Shown: positions 51,172 to 59,165 of the stretch, one piece after another | Numbering within the stretch: position 1 is the first letter of the stretch | Layout: the number at the start of each line of letters is the position of its first letter | DNA from: Vibrio algicola | GTDB lineage: Bacteria; Pseudomonadota; Gammaproteobacteria; Enterobacterales; Vibrionaceae | DNA length: 64,000 nucleotides | Assembly (NCBI RefSeq): GCF_009601765.2 | Contig: NZ_CP045699.1 | Location: 434,001 to 498,000, forward strand | Direction of reading: 5' to 3' | Made by a program: the position numbers and the translations under genes | Notes under the pieces: model-generated | Databases searched by the model: none | The model's input: the letters and a program-made list of their open reading frames with translations, nothing else | What the model was told of the DNA's origin: nothing

Positions 51172-52701
51172 ATGAAAGATCAAACCTATACGCCTCCTAG
51201 CCTGGTTATCGCGACCATTGGTTTAGCATTAGCGACGTTTATGCAGGTACTCGACAGTACCATTGCCAACGTTGCCTTGCCGACCATTGCCGGTAATTTA
51301 GGCGTGAGTTCAGAGCAAAGTACTTGGGTTATTACCTCGTTTGCAGTGTGTAATGCGATTGCATTGCCGCTCACGGGGTGGTTCTCTCGTCGCTTTGGTC
51401 AGTTGCGCTTATTTATTATTTCGGTTGCCTTGTTTACCGTCACCTCCGCATTATGTGGAATGGCGACCAGTATGCCAGAGCTTATCGTATTCCGTGCGTT
51501 GCAAGGCTTCTTTGCCGGCCCAATGTTCCCAATGTGTCAAACCTTGCTATTGGCGATATTCCCCACCACCAAACGAAGTGTAGCCTTAGCACTGATTTCG
51601 ATGGTGACGGTGGTCGCACCGATTGTAGGGCCGATCACTGGCGGTTGGATCACTGATAACTATTCATGGCCGTGGATTTTCTTCATTAATATTCCAATTG
51701 GGGTGTTTTGTTGCTCGGTGGTCTGGACACAGCTGAAAGATCGCGTTGATATTACCGCTAAAATGCCAGTCGATTATATTGGTATTGCGTTGCTGGTGGT
51801 TGGAGTTGGCTTCTTACAAGTGGTGCTCGACTTAGGTAATGATGCAGATTGGTTCTCATCGACTAAAATTGTGGTGATGGCGATTGTTTCGGGGATTGCA
51901 TTAATTTCCTTTGTTATATGGGAATTAACCGACGATCACCCAATCGTAAACTTATACCTGTTTAAAGATAGAAACTATGCCTTTGGTACCTTGGCATTAG
52001 TGCTAAGCTACTCTGCCTTTTTTGCGATTAATATTATCTTGCCGCAATGGTTGCAGATATATATGGGTTACACCGCGATTTGGGCAGGTTTAGCATCCGC
52101 GCCAATGGGGATTATTCCATTCTTCTTAACGCCATTAATGGGCCGCTATGCGCATAAGTTTGATATGCGAATATTGGCGTCGATGTCGTTTGTGGTGATT
52201 GGAACCTCATGCTTTATGCGTTCGGGTTTTAATACCTTTGTCGATTTCGAAACCATCGCATTAGTGCAGTTGTTTATGGGGCTTGGAGTGGCGCTGATGT
52301 TTATGCCATTAACCACGATTTTCCTATCCAATATGCATGGCCATGATATTGCCGAAGCGTCAGGCTTAACCACCTTCTTACGAGTGTTAGGCGGCAGTTT
52401 TGCTTCATCATTAACCACTTGGATTTGGCATCGTCGCGCCGATTTCCATCATGCGACCTTAACCGAACATGTGAGTAATTACCAACCGGCAGCGGTGGAC
52501 TATTTGCATAAAATGGGCGGTGAGACGCAAGTGAATCTGGCCGCAGTAGACCATATTATTACGGTGCAATCTTTCATGGTATCGACCGCAGATTATTTCT
52601 ATCTGCTCGGATGTTTGTTCTTTATCTTGATTGTGTTTATTTGGTTTACCAAGGGGCCATTTATTAAGGCAGGGCCTGCAGCGCCCGCCGCCGGTCACTA
52701 A
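51172..52701 (+). CDS. emrB: EmrB-like multidrug MFS transporter (DHA2)
   Basis: A 14-helix proton-driven exporter. At 509 aa it has the DHA2 motif LDSTIANVALPTIAGNLGVS, motif A LTGWFSRRFGQLRLF, motif C MVTVVAPIVGPITGGWITDN, and AEASGLTTFLRVLGGSFASS. It lies 12 bp after emrA. Substrates are unknown from sequence. Confidence 0.92.
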   Translation: MKDQTYTPPSLVIATIGLALATFMQVLDSTIANVALPTIAGNLGVSSEQSTWVITSFAVCNAIALPLTGWFSRRFGQLRLFIISVALFTVTSALCGMATSMPELIVFRALQGFFAGPMFPMCQTLLLAIFPTTKRSVALALISMVTVVAPIVGPITGGWITDNYSWPWIFFINIPIGVFCCSVVWTQLKDRVDITAKMPVDYIGIALLVVGVGFLQVVLDLGNDADWFSSTKIVVMAIVSGIALISFVIWELTDDHPIVNLYLFKDRNYAFGTLALVLSYSAFFAINIILPQWLQIYMGYTAIWAGLASAPMGIIPFFLTPLMGRYAHKFDMRILASMSFVVIGTSCFMRSGFNTFVDFETIALVQLFMGLGVALMFMPLTTIFLSNMHGHDIAEASGLTTFLRVLGGSFASSLTTWIWHRRADFHHATLTEHVSNYQPAAVDYLHKMGGETQVNLAAVDHIITVQSFMVSTADYFYLLGCLFFILIVFIWFTKGPFIKAGPAAPAAGH

Positions 52702-52721
52702 CATATCCATTGTGATAGAAA

Positions 52722-52758
52722 ATAAAAAGGAGCTCCTGATATAGGCGCTCCTTTTTTT
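52722..52758 (+). terminator. Terminator after emrB
   Basis: AAAAAGGAGC (52724-52733) pairs with GCTCCTTTTT (52747-52756). A T run follows. Confidence 0.85.
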
Positions 52759-52773
52759 ATGTTTCTAAGCAAT

Positions 52774-52929
52774 ATTATACCAATTCCATTTAATATTTGA
52801 TCAATTTGAATACGCCGAAAAGACGCTGATCCGTCCTTGGTCGCTTGAGAAAAGGCCATCCATGGCCTTTAACACTTTTCTCTGTCTTCAATTTTGAACA
52901 ATCATTAAAGTTATGGAATGGGTATTACT
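52774..52929. repeat. MITE-like palindromic element, family 2
   Basis: About 156 bp with imperfect inverted ends (TTATACCAATTCCAT at left; ATGGAATGGGTATTA at right). An internal perfect hairpin AAGGCCAT-CC-ATGGCCTT lies near 52855. There is no ORF. It resembles non-coding repeats I recall from Vibrionaceae genomes. Confidence 0.55.
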
Positions 52930-52952
52930 TAGTGTGAATATGAATTCGAATA

Positions 52953-53342
52953 TTACTTACGCACTGCAATTGCTTCGATTTCAATGCCAACATCTTTTGG
53001 TAGACGAGCGACTTCAACACATGAACGAGCAGGGTAGTTAGCAACCTTATGCTCATCAAAGAAAGCGCCGTACACTTCATTAACCGTGACAAAGTCATTT
53101 AAGTCTTTTACAAATACCGTCATTTTCACAATATCGCCGACGGTTAAACCAGAAGATTCAACCACCGCTTTAACGTTATCAAGCGATTGACGAGCTTGCG
53201 CTTTAATATCACTAGGCACTTCACCTGTACTTGGATTTACTGGGATCTGACCTGACGTCATGATCATGCTGCCAAGGTCAACACCTTGTACATAAGGACC
53301 GATTGCTGCTGGCGCTGCGTCTGTATGAAGTACTTTTGTCAT
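52953..53342 (-). CDS. ridA: Enamine/imine deaminase RidA
   Basis: Hydrolyses reactive 2-aminoacrylate and related imines, protecting PLP enzymes. At 129 aa it has AAPAAIGPYVQGVDLGSMIM then TSGQIPV and the active-site Arg region YPARSCVEVARLPKDVGIEI. It lies downstream of pyrI, as in E. coli. Confidence 0.96.
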   Translation of the reverse strand: MTKVLHTDAAPAAIGPYVQGVDLGSMIMTSGQIPVNPSTGEVPSDIKAQARQSLDNVKAVVESSGLTVGDIVKMTVFVKDLNDFVTVNEVYGAFFDEHKVANYPARSCVEVARLPKDVGIEIEAIAVRK

Positions 53343-53442
53343 GTTTCAATATCCATTTATTAATTCGTCAATATGAACGCTTATCATAACGAATGTTGAT
53401 GAGTGGTTAAACCGTATTTCGAGCAAACTCAATAGCGATGAT

Positions 53443-53904
53443 TTACTTTTCGGTCATAATGTCGCGCGAGAAGCTTTTTTCACAGTATTTGCACTTCAAT
53501 CGAATCACATCATTTTTCTCAATCACGCTAAAACTACTCGATACCGGTTCGTTATGTGTAATGCAGTTGCTATTGGCACAACGAAAAACATCCACCACCT
53601 GTTTAGGGAGAGTGAGCTCAAGCTTTTTGACCACGGCGTAGTTTTCAATTTGATTTACCGTCGCTTTTGGTGCATATAAGGCTAATTTCTGCGCTTGTTC
53701 TTGGCTAATAAAGGTGTTTTCTACTTTTAATAAATCTTTAGCCCCGAGCGCCGATGATGGCAAATTCAAGCCAATAGTGACGCGTTCATTCGAGTTGTGC
53801 ATATTAAATAGGCGCAGTACTTTTACTCCAACATGCGCAGGAATATGATCGATCACGGTGCCATTTTTAATTGCTTCAACTTGCAAATGATTTTGCTTAG
53901 ACAT
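53443..53904 (-). CDS. pyrI: Aspartate carbamoyltransferase regulatory chain
   Basis: Binds CTP/UTP and ATP and allosterically controls PyrB. At 153 aa it has an N-terminal nucleotide domain and a C-terminal zinc domain. Four cysteines are visible in CANSNC and CKYC. It lies 12 bp after pyrB. Confidence 0.97.
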   Translation of the reverse strand: MSKQNHLQVEAIKNGTVIDHIPAHVGVKVLRLFNMHNSNERVTIGLNLPSSALGAKDLLKVENTFISQEQAQKLALYAPKATVNQIENYAVVKKLELTLPKQVVDVFRCANSNCITHNEPVSSSFSVIEKNDVIRLKCKYCEKSFSRDIMTEK

Positions 53905-53916
53905 GATGATCTCCTT

Positions 53917-54846
53917 TTATAAAGTTGAGTTAAGGACAAGGGCTAACAACGCGGTACGGGCATAGACACCGTTCTCGGCTTGTTGGAAGTAATAGGCGTG
54001 CGGCGTTTTATCGACATCGACCGTGATTTCATCGACGCGCGGCAGAGGGTGCAGCACTTTCAAGTTCTCTTTGGCATCTTTAAGTGAGGCGGCGGTTAAT
54101 ACAAACGCTGATTTAATGTGAGCATATTCAGATTCATCAAAACGCTCTTTTTGCACTCGGGTCATGTACAAAATATCAAGGTTTTCCATCACGCTTTCCA
54201 CTTCTGAATGCAAGCTATAAGTAATGCCTGCATCGTCGAGTTCTTCGCAAATGTAATCTGGCATGGCCAAGGCTTCTGGTGCAATAAAGTAGAAACGCAC
54301 ATTATCAAACTTAGCCAATGCTTGAGTGAGCGAGTGCACGGTACGGCCATATTTAAGGTCACCGACAAACGCAATGCTAATGCCATCTAATGTGCCTTGA
54401 GTTTCATAAATGGTGTATAAATCGAGCAAAGTTTGAGTTGGATGTTGATTGGAACCATCGCCAGCATTGATGATTGGCGTGTTGTTGGAAAATTCAGAGG
54501 CTAAACGTGCTGCGCCTTCTTGTGGGTGGCGCATCACAAACGCATCGACATACGATGAGATAATTTGAATCGAATCGGCCAGTGTTTCACCCTTATTGGC
54601 ATGAGAGGTGTTACCGGCATTATCAAAGCCAATCACACTGCCGCCAATACGTTGGATCGCCGTTTCAAAAGAAAGACGAGTACGAGTTGATGGTTCAAAA
54701 AAACAACTGGCAACCACTTTACCTTTAATCAATTCAGGTTGAGGCTCTGCTTTTATCTTCGCGGCAGTTTGAATGATTAATTCCATTTCTTGGCGTGAAA
54801 GTTCTGGAATCGAAATAATATGCTTTTGATAGAGCGAGTTTGCCAT
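53917..54846 (-). CDS. pyrB: Aspartate carbamoyltransferase catalytic chain
   Basis: Condenses carbamoyl phosphate with aspartate, the committed step of pyrimidine synthesis. At 309 aa the carbamoyl-phosphate loop is [13 protein letters not shown] (Ser52-Arg56). [18 protein letters not shown] and [10 protein letters not shown] are present. It is preceded by an attenuator and leader peptide. Confidence 0.98.
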   Translation of the reverse strand: MANSLYQKHIISIPELSRQEMELIIQTAAKIKAEPQPELIKGKVVASCFFEPSTRTRLSFETAIQRIGGSVIGFDNAGNTSHANKGETLADSIQIISSYVDAFVMRHPQEGAARLASEFSNNTPIINAGDGSNQHPTQTLLDLYTIYETQGTLDGISIAFVGDLKYGRTVHSLTQALAKFDNVRFYFIAPEALAMPDYICEELDDAGITYSLHSEVESVMENLDILYMTRVQKERFDESEYAHIKSAFVLTAASLKDAKENLKVLHPLPRVDEITVDVDKTPHAYYFQQAENGVYARTALLALVLNSTL

Positions 54847-54964
54847 GTGGGTTCCTTATTGCATTAGCTAACAGTAACTGAATATGAGGCGATATTGCAT
54901 TGTTAAGTCTATTAATATGAATCGATTATGAAATACCGCAACTGGGTTTAAATAATCCAGACAT

Positions 54965-54992
54965 AAAAAAACCTCCCGATAACAGGAGGTTT
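54965..54992 (-). terminator. pyrBI attenuator hairpin
   Basis: On the minus strand AAACCTCC pairs with GGAGGTTT, followed by seven T. It begins directly at the leader-peptide stop and lies about 120 bp before pyrB. Confidence 0.85.
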
Positions 54993-55083
54993 ATTTATGA
55001 ATGAAAAGATGGAATAACAACAGCACCCAAGCTAATTCGCTTGTAACATAACTCGGTAATTTTACCTTGCTGTAGCATTTCAT
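54991..55083 (-). CDS. pyrL: pyrBI leader peptide (PyrL-like)
   Basis: A 30-codon ORF starting at ATG 55081-55083 with AGGGAAG upstream. It begins MKCYSKVKLPSYV and ends LLLFHLFIHK. It runs through a U-rich stretch and stops inside the attenuator's first arm. By analogy with E. coli pyrL, ribosome position on this ORF when UTP is low would prevent termination. The protein sequence itself is not conserved. Confidence 0.7.
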   Translation of the reverse strand: MKCYSKVKLPSYVTSELAWVLLLFHLFIHK

Positions 55084-55106
55084 CTTCCCTTCATTGATTT
55101 GGGAAA

Positions 55107-55134
55107 ATTATACCCACAATCTCTGTTTGCGCAA
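55107..55134 (-). promoter_or_regulatory. Candidate promoter of the pyrBI leader
   Basis: On the minus strand TTGCGC (55129-55134), a 16-bp spacer, and TATAAT (55107-55112), 23 bp before the leader ATG. Confidence 0.6.
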
Positions 55135-55216
55135 GCGTTTGCTCACTTAATGCCAACCGAGTTGATGTTGCTCAACTTTCACCCAGCAAAGCGTAACCGA
55201 TGTGAACGAGTGAAAC

Positions 55217-56221
55217 CTAACTGCCGAGTGTCGCTACCATGATCGCCTTAATGGTGTGCATGCGGTTTTCGGCTTGATCAAAGACAATCGAATGATCGGA
55301 CTCAAACACTTCTTCGGTGACTTCCAACCCCTTCATGTTGTACTTTGCCGCCACTTCTTTGCCTACCGTGGTTTCATCGTTATGAAAAGCCGGTAAGCAG
55401 TGCATAAATTTAACGTGTGGATTGCCAGTCGCCTCAAGCATGGCTTGGTTGATTTGATAGGGTGTCATTAATGCAACGCGCTCATCCCAAGCTTGTGCTG
55501 CCTCTCCCATGGATACCCACACATCGGTATACAGGAAGTCACAACCTTTCACGCCGCTGGCCACATCTTCGGTTAAGGTGATGGTGGCGCCAGTTTGCGC
55601 TGCAATCGCTTGACACTGACTCACTAATTCTTCTTCAGGCCAAAAGGCTTTTGGGGCAACTAAGCGAATGTCCATACCCATTTTTGCCGCCCCAACCATG
55701 AGTGAATTGCCCATATTGTTACGCGCATCACCTAGGTAAGCAAAGCTAATGTCATGCAATTGTTTACCGCAAGCATACTCTTGCATGGTTAAAAAATCGG
55801 CCAAAATTTGAGTAGGGTGGAACTCATCAGTTAAGCCATTCCAAACCGGAACACCTGCGTATTGGGCTAGCTCTTCGACAATACTTTGTCCGTAGCCACG
55901 GTATTCAATACCATCATACATACGGCCAAGTACCCGAGCGGTATCTTTCATGGATTCTTTATGGCCGATTTGAGAGCCAGAAGGGCCAAGATAAGATACT
56001 TGAGCGCCTTGATCGAACGCGGCAACTTCAAAGGCACAACGAGTACGAGTGGATGACTTTTCAAAGATCAACGCAATGTTTTTTCCAACTAAAGTTTTTC
56101 GCTCCGATCCGGCATATTTGGCTTTTTTGAGATCGGCCGACAGCGCCAATAGAAATTGGATCTCTTTCGGGGTGAAGTCGAGTAACTTGAGAAAATGACG
56201 ATTGCGAAGATTGAAAGCCAT
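55217..56221 (-). CDS. argF: Ornithine carbamoyltransferase
   Basis: Makes citrulline from ornithine and carbamoyl phosphate in arginine synthesis. At 334 aa it has [14 protein letters not shown] (residues 53-66), [15 protein letters not shown] and the catalytic [15 protein letters not shown]. It is anabolic by context. ARG boxes upstream support arginine repression. Confidence 0.96.
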   Translation of the reverse strand: MAFNLRNRHFLKLLDFTPKEIQFLLALSADLKKAKYAGSERKTLVGKNIALIFEKSSTRTRCAFEVAAFDQGAQVSYLGPSGSQIGHKESMKDTARVLGRMYDGIEYRGYGQSIVEELAQYAGVPVWNGLTDEFHPTQILADFLTMQEYACGKQLHDISFAYLGDARNNMGNSLMVGAAKMGMDIRLVAPKAFWPEEELVSQCQAIAAQTGATITLTEDVASGVKGCDFLYTDVWVSMGEAAQAWDERVALMTPYQINQAMLEATGNPHVKFMHCLPAFHNDETTVGKEVAAKYNMKGLEVTEEVFESDHSIVFDQAENRMHTIKAIMVATLGS

Positions 56222-56254
56222 AATAATGTCCTTATTAATATACCAAACGATATT

Positions 56255-56293
56255 TATACATAAAAATGCGAATAAAGTGAATTTTTATTTATC
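56255..56293 (-). promoter_or_regulatory. Tandem ARG boxes upstream of argF
   Basis: TGAATTTTTATTTA (core 56278-56291) matches the ArgR core TGAATWWWWATTCA at 13 of 14 positions. A weaker box (core 56257-56270) is placed so that the two 18-bp boxes are 3 bp apart, the typical ArgR spacing. They lie 34-72 bp before the argF start. Confidence 0.7.
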
Positions 56294-56566
56294 GTGTTGA
56301 TGGTTTTTTTGCTGAAGTTAGTGACTATAGTGACACTAAATTGCGATAATGATGAATTCGATAGTAACAGTTTTTAGTGTTTATGCAGAAAGTGACGCTG
56401 AGAATTGTGCGGCATCATGCAGCGCGAGGGGCTTTTATATCAATGCAATGCTACTTTGTTAAAACATAATGCGATTTTATCTTAACATCGCGCATTTTCA
56501 CTTACCTCTGTTGGCGTTTCGTGGCAAAATAGCGATTCTGAATTAAGCCCATATTGGAGCACGGTT
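56294..56566. other. Rest of the divergent argF-rraB intergenic region
   Basis: Beyond the ARG boxes, no ORF or recognised element was found. Promoters for both genes must lie here. Confidence 0.4.
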
Positions 56567-57001
56567 ATGTCTAACAATGATCAATCTATGCAAGATGATT
56601 ACTTATCAGTTGAAGAGCTGATTGAATTCCAAAAAGAAGAAACTCGCGAAATTATCGCAGCATTGATTGAAGATGGCAGTGAACCTGATGCTTTGTATGA
56701 TATCGAGCACCACTTATTTGCAGAAGATCTCGAAGTTTTGCAAGAAGCGGTTATTGAAGCATTCAAGATGGGCTTTGAAGTATTAGAAGCGGAAGAAACA
56801 GAAGATGAAGACGGCACCAAAGTCTTATGCTGCGATGCCATTATGCAATCTGCATTGGATCCACTTCTGATTGATGAGCAAGTTGAAAAACTGGTTAACT
56901 TGGCAGAAAAATACGACATCATTTACGATGGCTGGGGAACCTTCTATGAAGGCGAAGACGCTATCTACGATGAAGAAAATGACGATTACGACGCAGAATA
57001 A
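56567..57001 (+). CDS. rraB: Regulator of RNase E activity B
   Basis: Binds RNase E and modulates its cleavage. At 144 aa it is very acidic. [20 protein letters not shown] then [13 protein letters not shown] and [20 protein letters not shown] match the family. GGAG precedes the ATG. A strong terminator follows. Confidence 0.93.
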   Translation: MSNNDQSMQDDYLSVEELIEFQKEETREIIAALIEDGSEPDALYDIEHHLFAEDLEVLQEAVIEAFKMGFEVLEAEETEDEDGTKVLCCDAIMQSALDPLLIDEQVEKLVNLAEKYDIIYDGWGTFYEGEDAIYDEENDDYDAE

Positions 57002-57020
57002 GAGACGCTTATTACTGCCA

Positions 57021-57052
57021 ATAAAAAACCAGCCTGTTGCTGGTTTTTTTAT
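57021..57052 (+). terminator. Terminator after rraB
   Basis: AAAAAACCAGC (57023-57033) pairs with GCTGGTTTTTT (57039-57049), loop CTGTT. Confidence 0.88.
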
Positions 57053-57093
57053 ATCTATACTTATCTATAAATGACTACTTTTCACGGACGATT

Positions 57094-57900
57094 ATGCATC
57101 AACCTCTGACAGGCTTTTGGCAGTTATCACCATTAACCGATTTAACCCTACCGCAAGCCGATCTTGAATTTCCGGCGGTGCTAAGCTCCGTGCTTCCTGT
57201 GCATGTATCAGAGCAACAGATTGCCGAACAAGAATGGCATTTGATGCACGATATCGAAGTCGATGAAGCTATGCTTGGCTTGGCGGCGATTGACTTAGTG
57301 ATTGAGGGTATCAACCATTACGCTGAAGTACGTGTCGGTGGGGTGGCGGTATATGATTGCGATGGCAGTCGTTATCGTTACCAAAAAGACATTAAAGAAT
57401 ATTTAAACCTAGGCAAGAATCGGATTGAGATATTATTCTTAGATCAAGAAGAGGATTGGCTTATAGATGAACAAGCGACGGTTTGTCATTTGGATCACCA
57501 GCAAGCTGAACCTTGCAATAACCGTGTTGGAATTAAACGTGCGCCTTTTTTACGTTTGATCCGCAGCGTCCGTTTGCATCATGTTTCCACCGAGCAGATT
57601 TGGCATCATGGTGGCGGTTGTGAGCTTAAAGTCGATGTCTATTACCATTCATTGAAACCGGGTTTAGTGGCGGCAGATATTAAATATAACGGCATGACTT
57701 ATACGGTGCCGCTCGATATTCGTAGCGATCATGTGAGCGCTATTTTTCAAATCGACGCGCCGCAACAAGCGCTATTATCTGACGATAGTCGAGACGTGTT
57801 ATCTGGCGCGACACAACTATTTGTTCATTTAGATGGTTATCACTTTCCATTTGATATCGGGCTGTCAGAAACCCAATGTGTGAGCCATTATCCGTTATAG
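57094..57900 (+). CDS. Stand-alone protein resembling the sugar-binding domain of GH2 beta-mannosidases
   Basis: 268 aa with no signal peptide and no membrane segment. The N-terminus (MHQPLTGFWQLSPLTDLTLP, then EQEWHLMHDIEVDEAM, INHYAEVRVGGVAVYDCDG, and KEYLNLGKNRIEILF) follows the jelly-roll order of glycoside hydrolase family 2 N-terminal domains. No catalytic TIM barrel follows. The function is unknown. ATG 57094 has GGA upstream. A 19-codon extension overlaps the rraB terminator and is not used. Its end overlaps the convergent GNAT gene by 6 bp. Confidence 0.65.
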   Translation: MHQPLTGFWQLSPLTDLTLPQADLEFPAVLSSVLPVHVSEQQIAEQEWHLMHDIEVDEAMLGLAAIDLVIEGINHYAEVRVGGVAVYDCDGSRYRYQKDIKEYLNLGKNRIEILFLDQEEDWLIDEQATVCHLDHQQAEPCNNRVGIKRAPFLRLIRSVRLHHVSTEQIWHHGGGCELKVDVYYHSLKPGLVAADIKYNGMTYTVPLDIRSDHVSAIFQIDAPQQALLSDDSRDVLSGATQLFVHLDGYHFPFDIGLSETQCVSHYPL

Positions 57901-58398
57901 CGCTTTAACCATCACTACTTCACAATCACCATGCCCTGTATTTCCCCACGGGGCATCTAAATGTTCAAAGCCGATTTTTTGATATAAAGCTAATGCAGCG
58001 TTAAGTTCGGCAGTCGATTCTAAATAGCATTGTGTATAGCCCAATTGTTTGGCTTTATCTGAACATAACGCGATCAACTGTTGAGCCAAGCCTAGTCTGC
58101 GCGCTGGTGGCAAAATATACATCTTTTGTAATTCGCATACTTCGGGCTTGCCTGCTAATGGCGCAATTCCTGCACCACCAACCACGGTATCGTGACTATC
58201 CACTAGTACCCAATATTGAGCGTTAACAACATTATAAACGTCATATAATGTATCTAATGTCGGATCAGCAACGCTATAACCTTTATCGGCGGTTAAGCCA
58301 TGCTCGGCAGAAACATCGCGGATAACTTGAGCAATGGCCGCGTTATCGGTTGGTTGGATGGGACGGATCTGGAAATTAGAATGCATGTTGATGATCAT
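57895..58398 (-). CDS. GNAT-family N-acetyltransferase
   Basis: An acetyl-CoA-dependent N-acetyltransferase of unknown substrate. The fold is visible as FQIRPIQPTDNAAIAQVIRD, then CELQKMYILPPARRLGLAQQ (acetyl-CoA loop motif), and LYQKIGFEHLDAPWGNTGHG. The start is uncertain. ATG 58398 (167 aa) or ATG 58386 (163 aa) are both plausible, and neither has a clear ribosome binding site. The frame is open to 58458. Confidence 0.88.
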   Translation of the reverse strand: MIINMHSNFQIRPIQPTDNAAIAQVIRDVSAEHGLTADKGYSVADPTLDTLYDVYNVVNAQYWVLVDSHDTVVGGAGIAPLAGKPEVCELQKMYILPPARRLGLAQQLIALCSDKAKQLGYTQCYLESTAELNAALALYQKIGFEHLDAPWGNTGHGDCEVVMVKAL

Positions 58399-58458
58399 AT
58401 TGATAAATGAGAATGCTTTAATAACACGCTCAATTTTCAGGGACAAGTATTGCTGCAA

Positions 58459-58497
58459 TAAAAAAGCTCAATGAAGAGGACGTTCATTGAGCTAAAA
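58459..58497 (-). terminator. Terminator after the DUF2061 gene
   Basis: A perfect 11-bp stem AGCTCAATGAA (58465-58475) with TTCATTGAGCT (58483-58493). It is followed on the minus strand by a run of T. Confidence 0.88.
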
Positions 58498-58525
58498 GGT
58501 TGAAAATGCGAAGGCGTATGTCGAG

Positions 58526-58981
58526 TTAAGCCGATAAGGCATTCTTTTCTAATGGTGCTTCAGATAATTCCTGACCGTGTTGCTGTAAGTCATGATGGTG
58601 GCATTGCAAGCTAAACTGGATATTTTGCTTACGTTGCCAAAAACGCTCATGAAAATAAAACACCACAGTATTTACGCTCGGTTCAATGGTCGCCATTAAG
58701 CCACCAATAAAGGCGTCGCCGGTTAATAAGTAAGTCACTAAAAATGCAACACTAAAGTGTAATACCGCAAAGCTGAGAGTCTTTTTTGATGGTGCTTGCA
58801 GGGCAACTCTTAACAGCTTATTTCGTTGCCATACTTTGTCATGAAAATAGAAAGCGACGGTATTGACCATAGGTTCGGTCATGGCGATCAGGCTGCCAAT
58901 AATAATATCGCCAGTCAGTAAATAAGCTAAAGAGAAGGCAACGCTAAAATGTAATACCGCAAAAGTGAGAGTTTTTTTCAT
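58526..58981 (-). CDS. Membrane protein with two tandem DUF2061 domains
   Basis: 151 aa with four predicted hydrophobic segments. Two adjacent copies of a roughly 52-residue unit, beginning KKTLTFAVLHFSVAF and KKTLSFAVLHFSVAF, each end YFH-(D/E)-(K/R)-x-WQR. They are about 71% identical by my count, a recent-looking internal duplication. The C-terminus is His/Gln-rich (CHHHDLQQHGQ). ATG 58979-58981 has GGAGC eight bases upstream. The frame is open to 59047. Fur-box control suggests an iron-related role, but no function is known. Confidence 0.8.
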   Translation of the reverse strand: MKKTLTFAVLHFSVAFSLAYLLTGDIIIGSLIAMTEPMVNTVAFYFHDKVWQRNKLLRVALQAPSKKTLSFAVLHFSVAFLVTYLLTGDAFIGGLMATIEPSVNTVVFYFHERFWQRKQNIQFSLQCHHHDLQQHGQELSEAPLEKNALSA

Positions 58982-59026
58982 GAGCTTGCTCCAAGGCATT
59001 TGTTGAGCTGATGAAAATATCATAAT

Positions 59027-59045
59027 GTAAATGATAATCATTATC
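59027..59045 (-). promoter_or_regulatory. Fur box upstream of the tandem-DUF2061 gene
   Basis: GTAAATGATAATCATTATC matches the 19-bp Fur consensus GATAATGATAATCATTATC at 17 positions. It lies about 46 bp before the start of the DUF2061 gene. Confidence 0.85.
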
Positions 59046-59091
59046 AATTAAGTTTGGCGATTTTATTAATAGGTATTGGCTATTAAAGCTA

Positions 59092-59130
59092 ACAAAAAAG
59101 GCCAACCCAATGGCTGACCCTTTATTTTTG
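59092..59130 (-). terminator. Possible terminator after valS
   Basis: On the minus strand GCCA pairs with TGGC, with an outer AAAG/CTTT pairing across a bulge, then six T. The stem is weak. Confidence 0.45.
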
Positions 59131-59165
59131 TTTCGAATGAAAAGCTTACATTACTACGCTATTTA

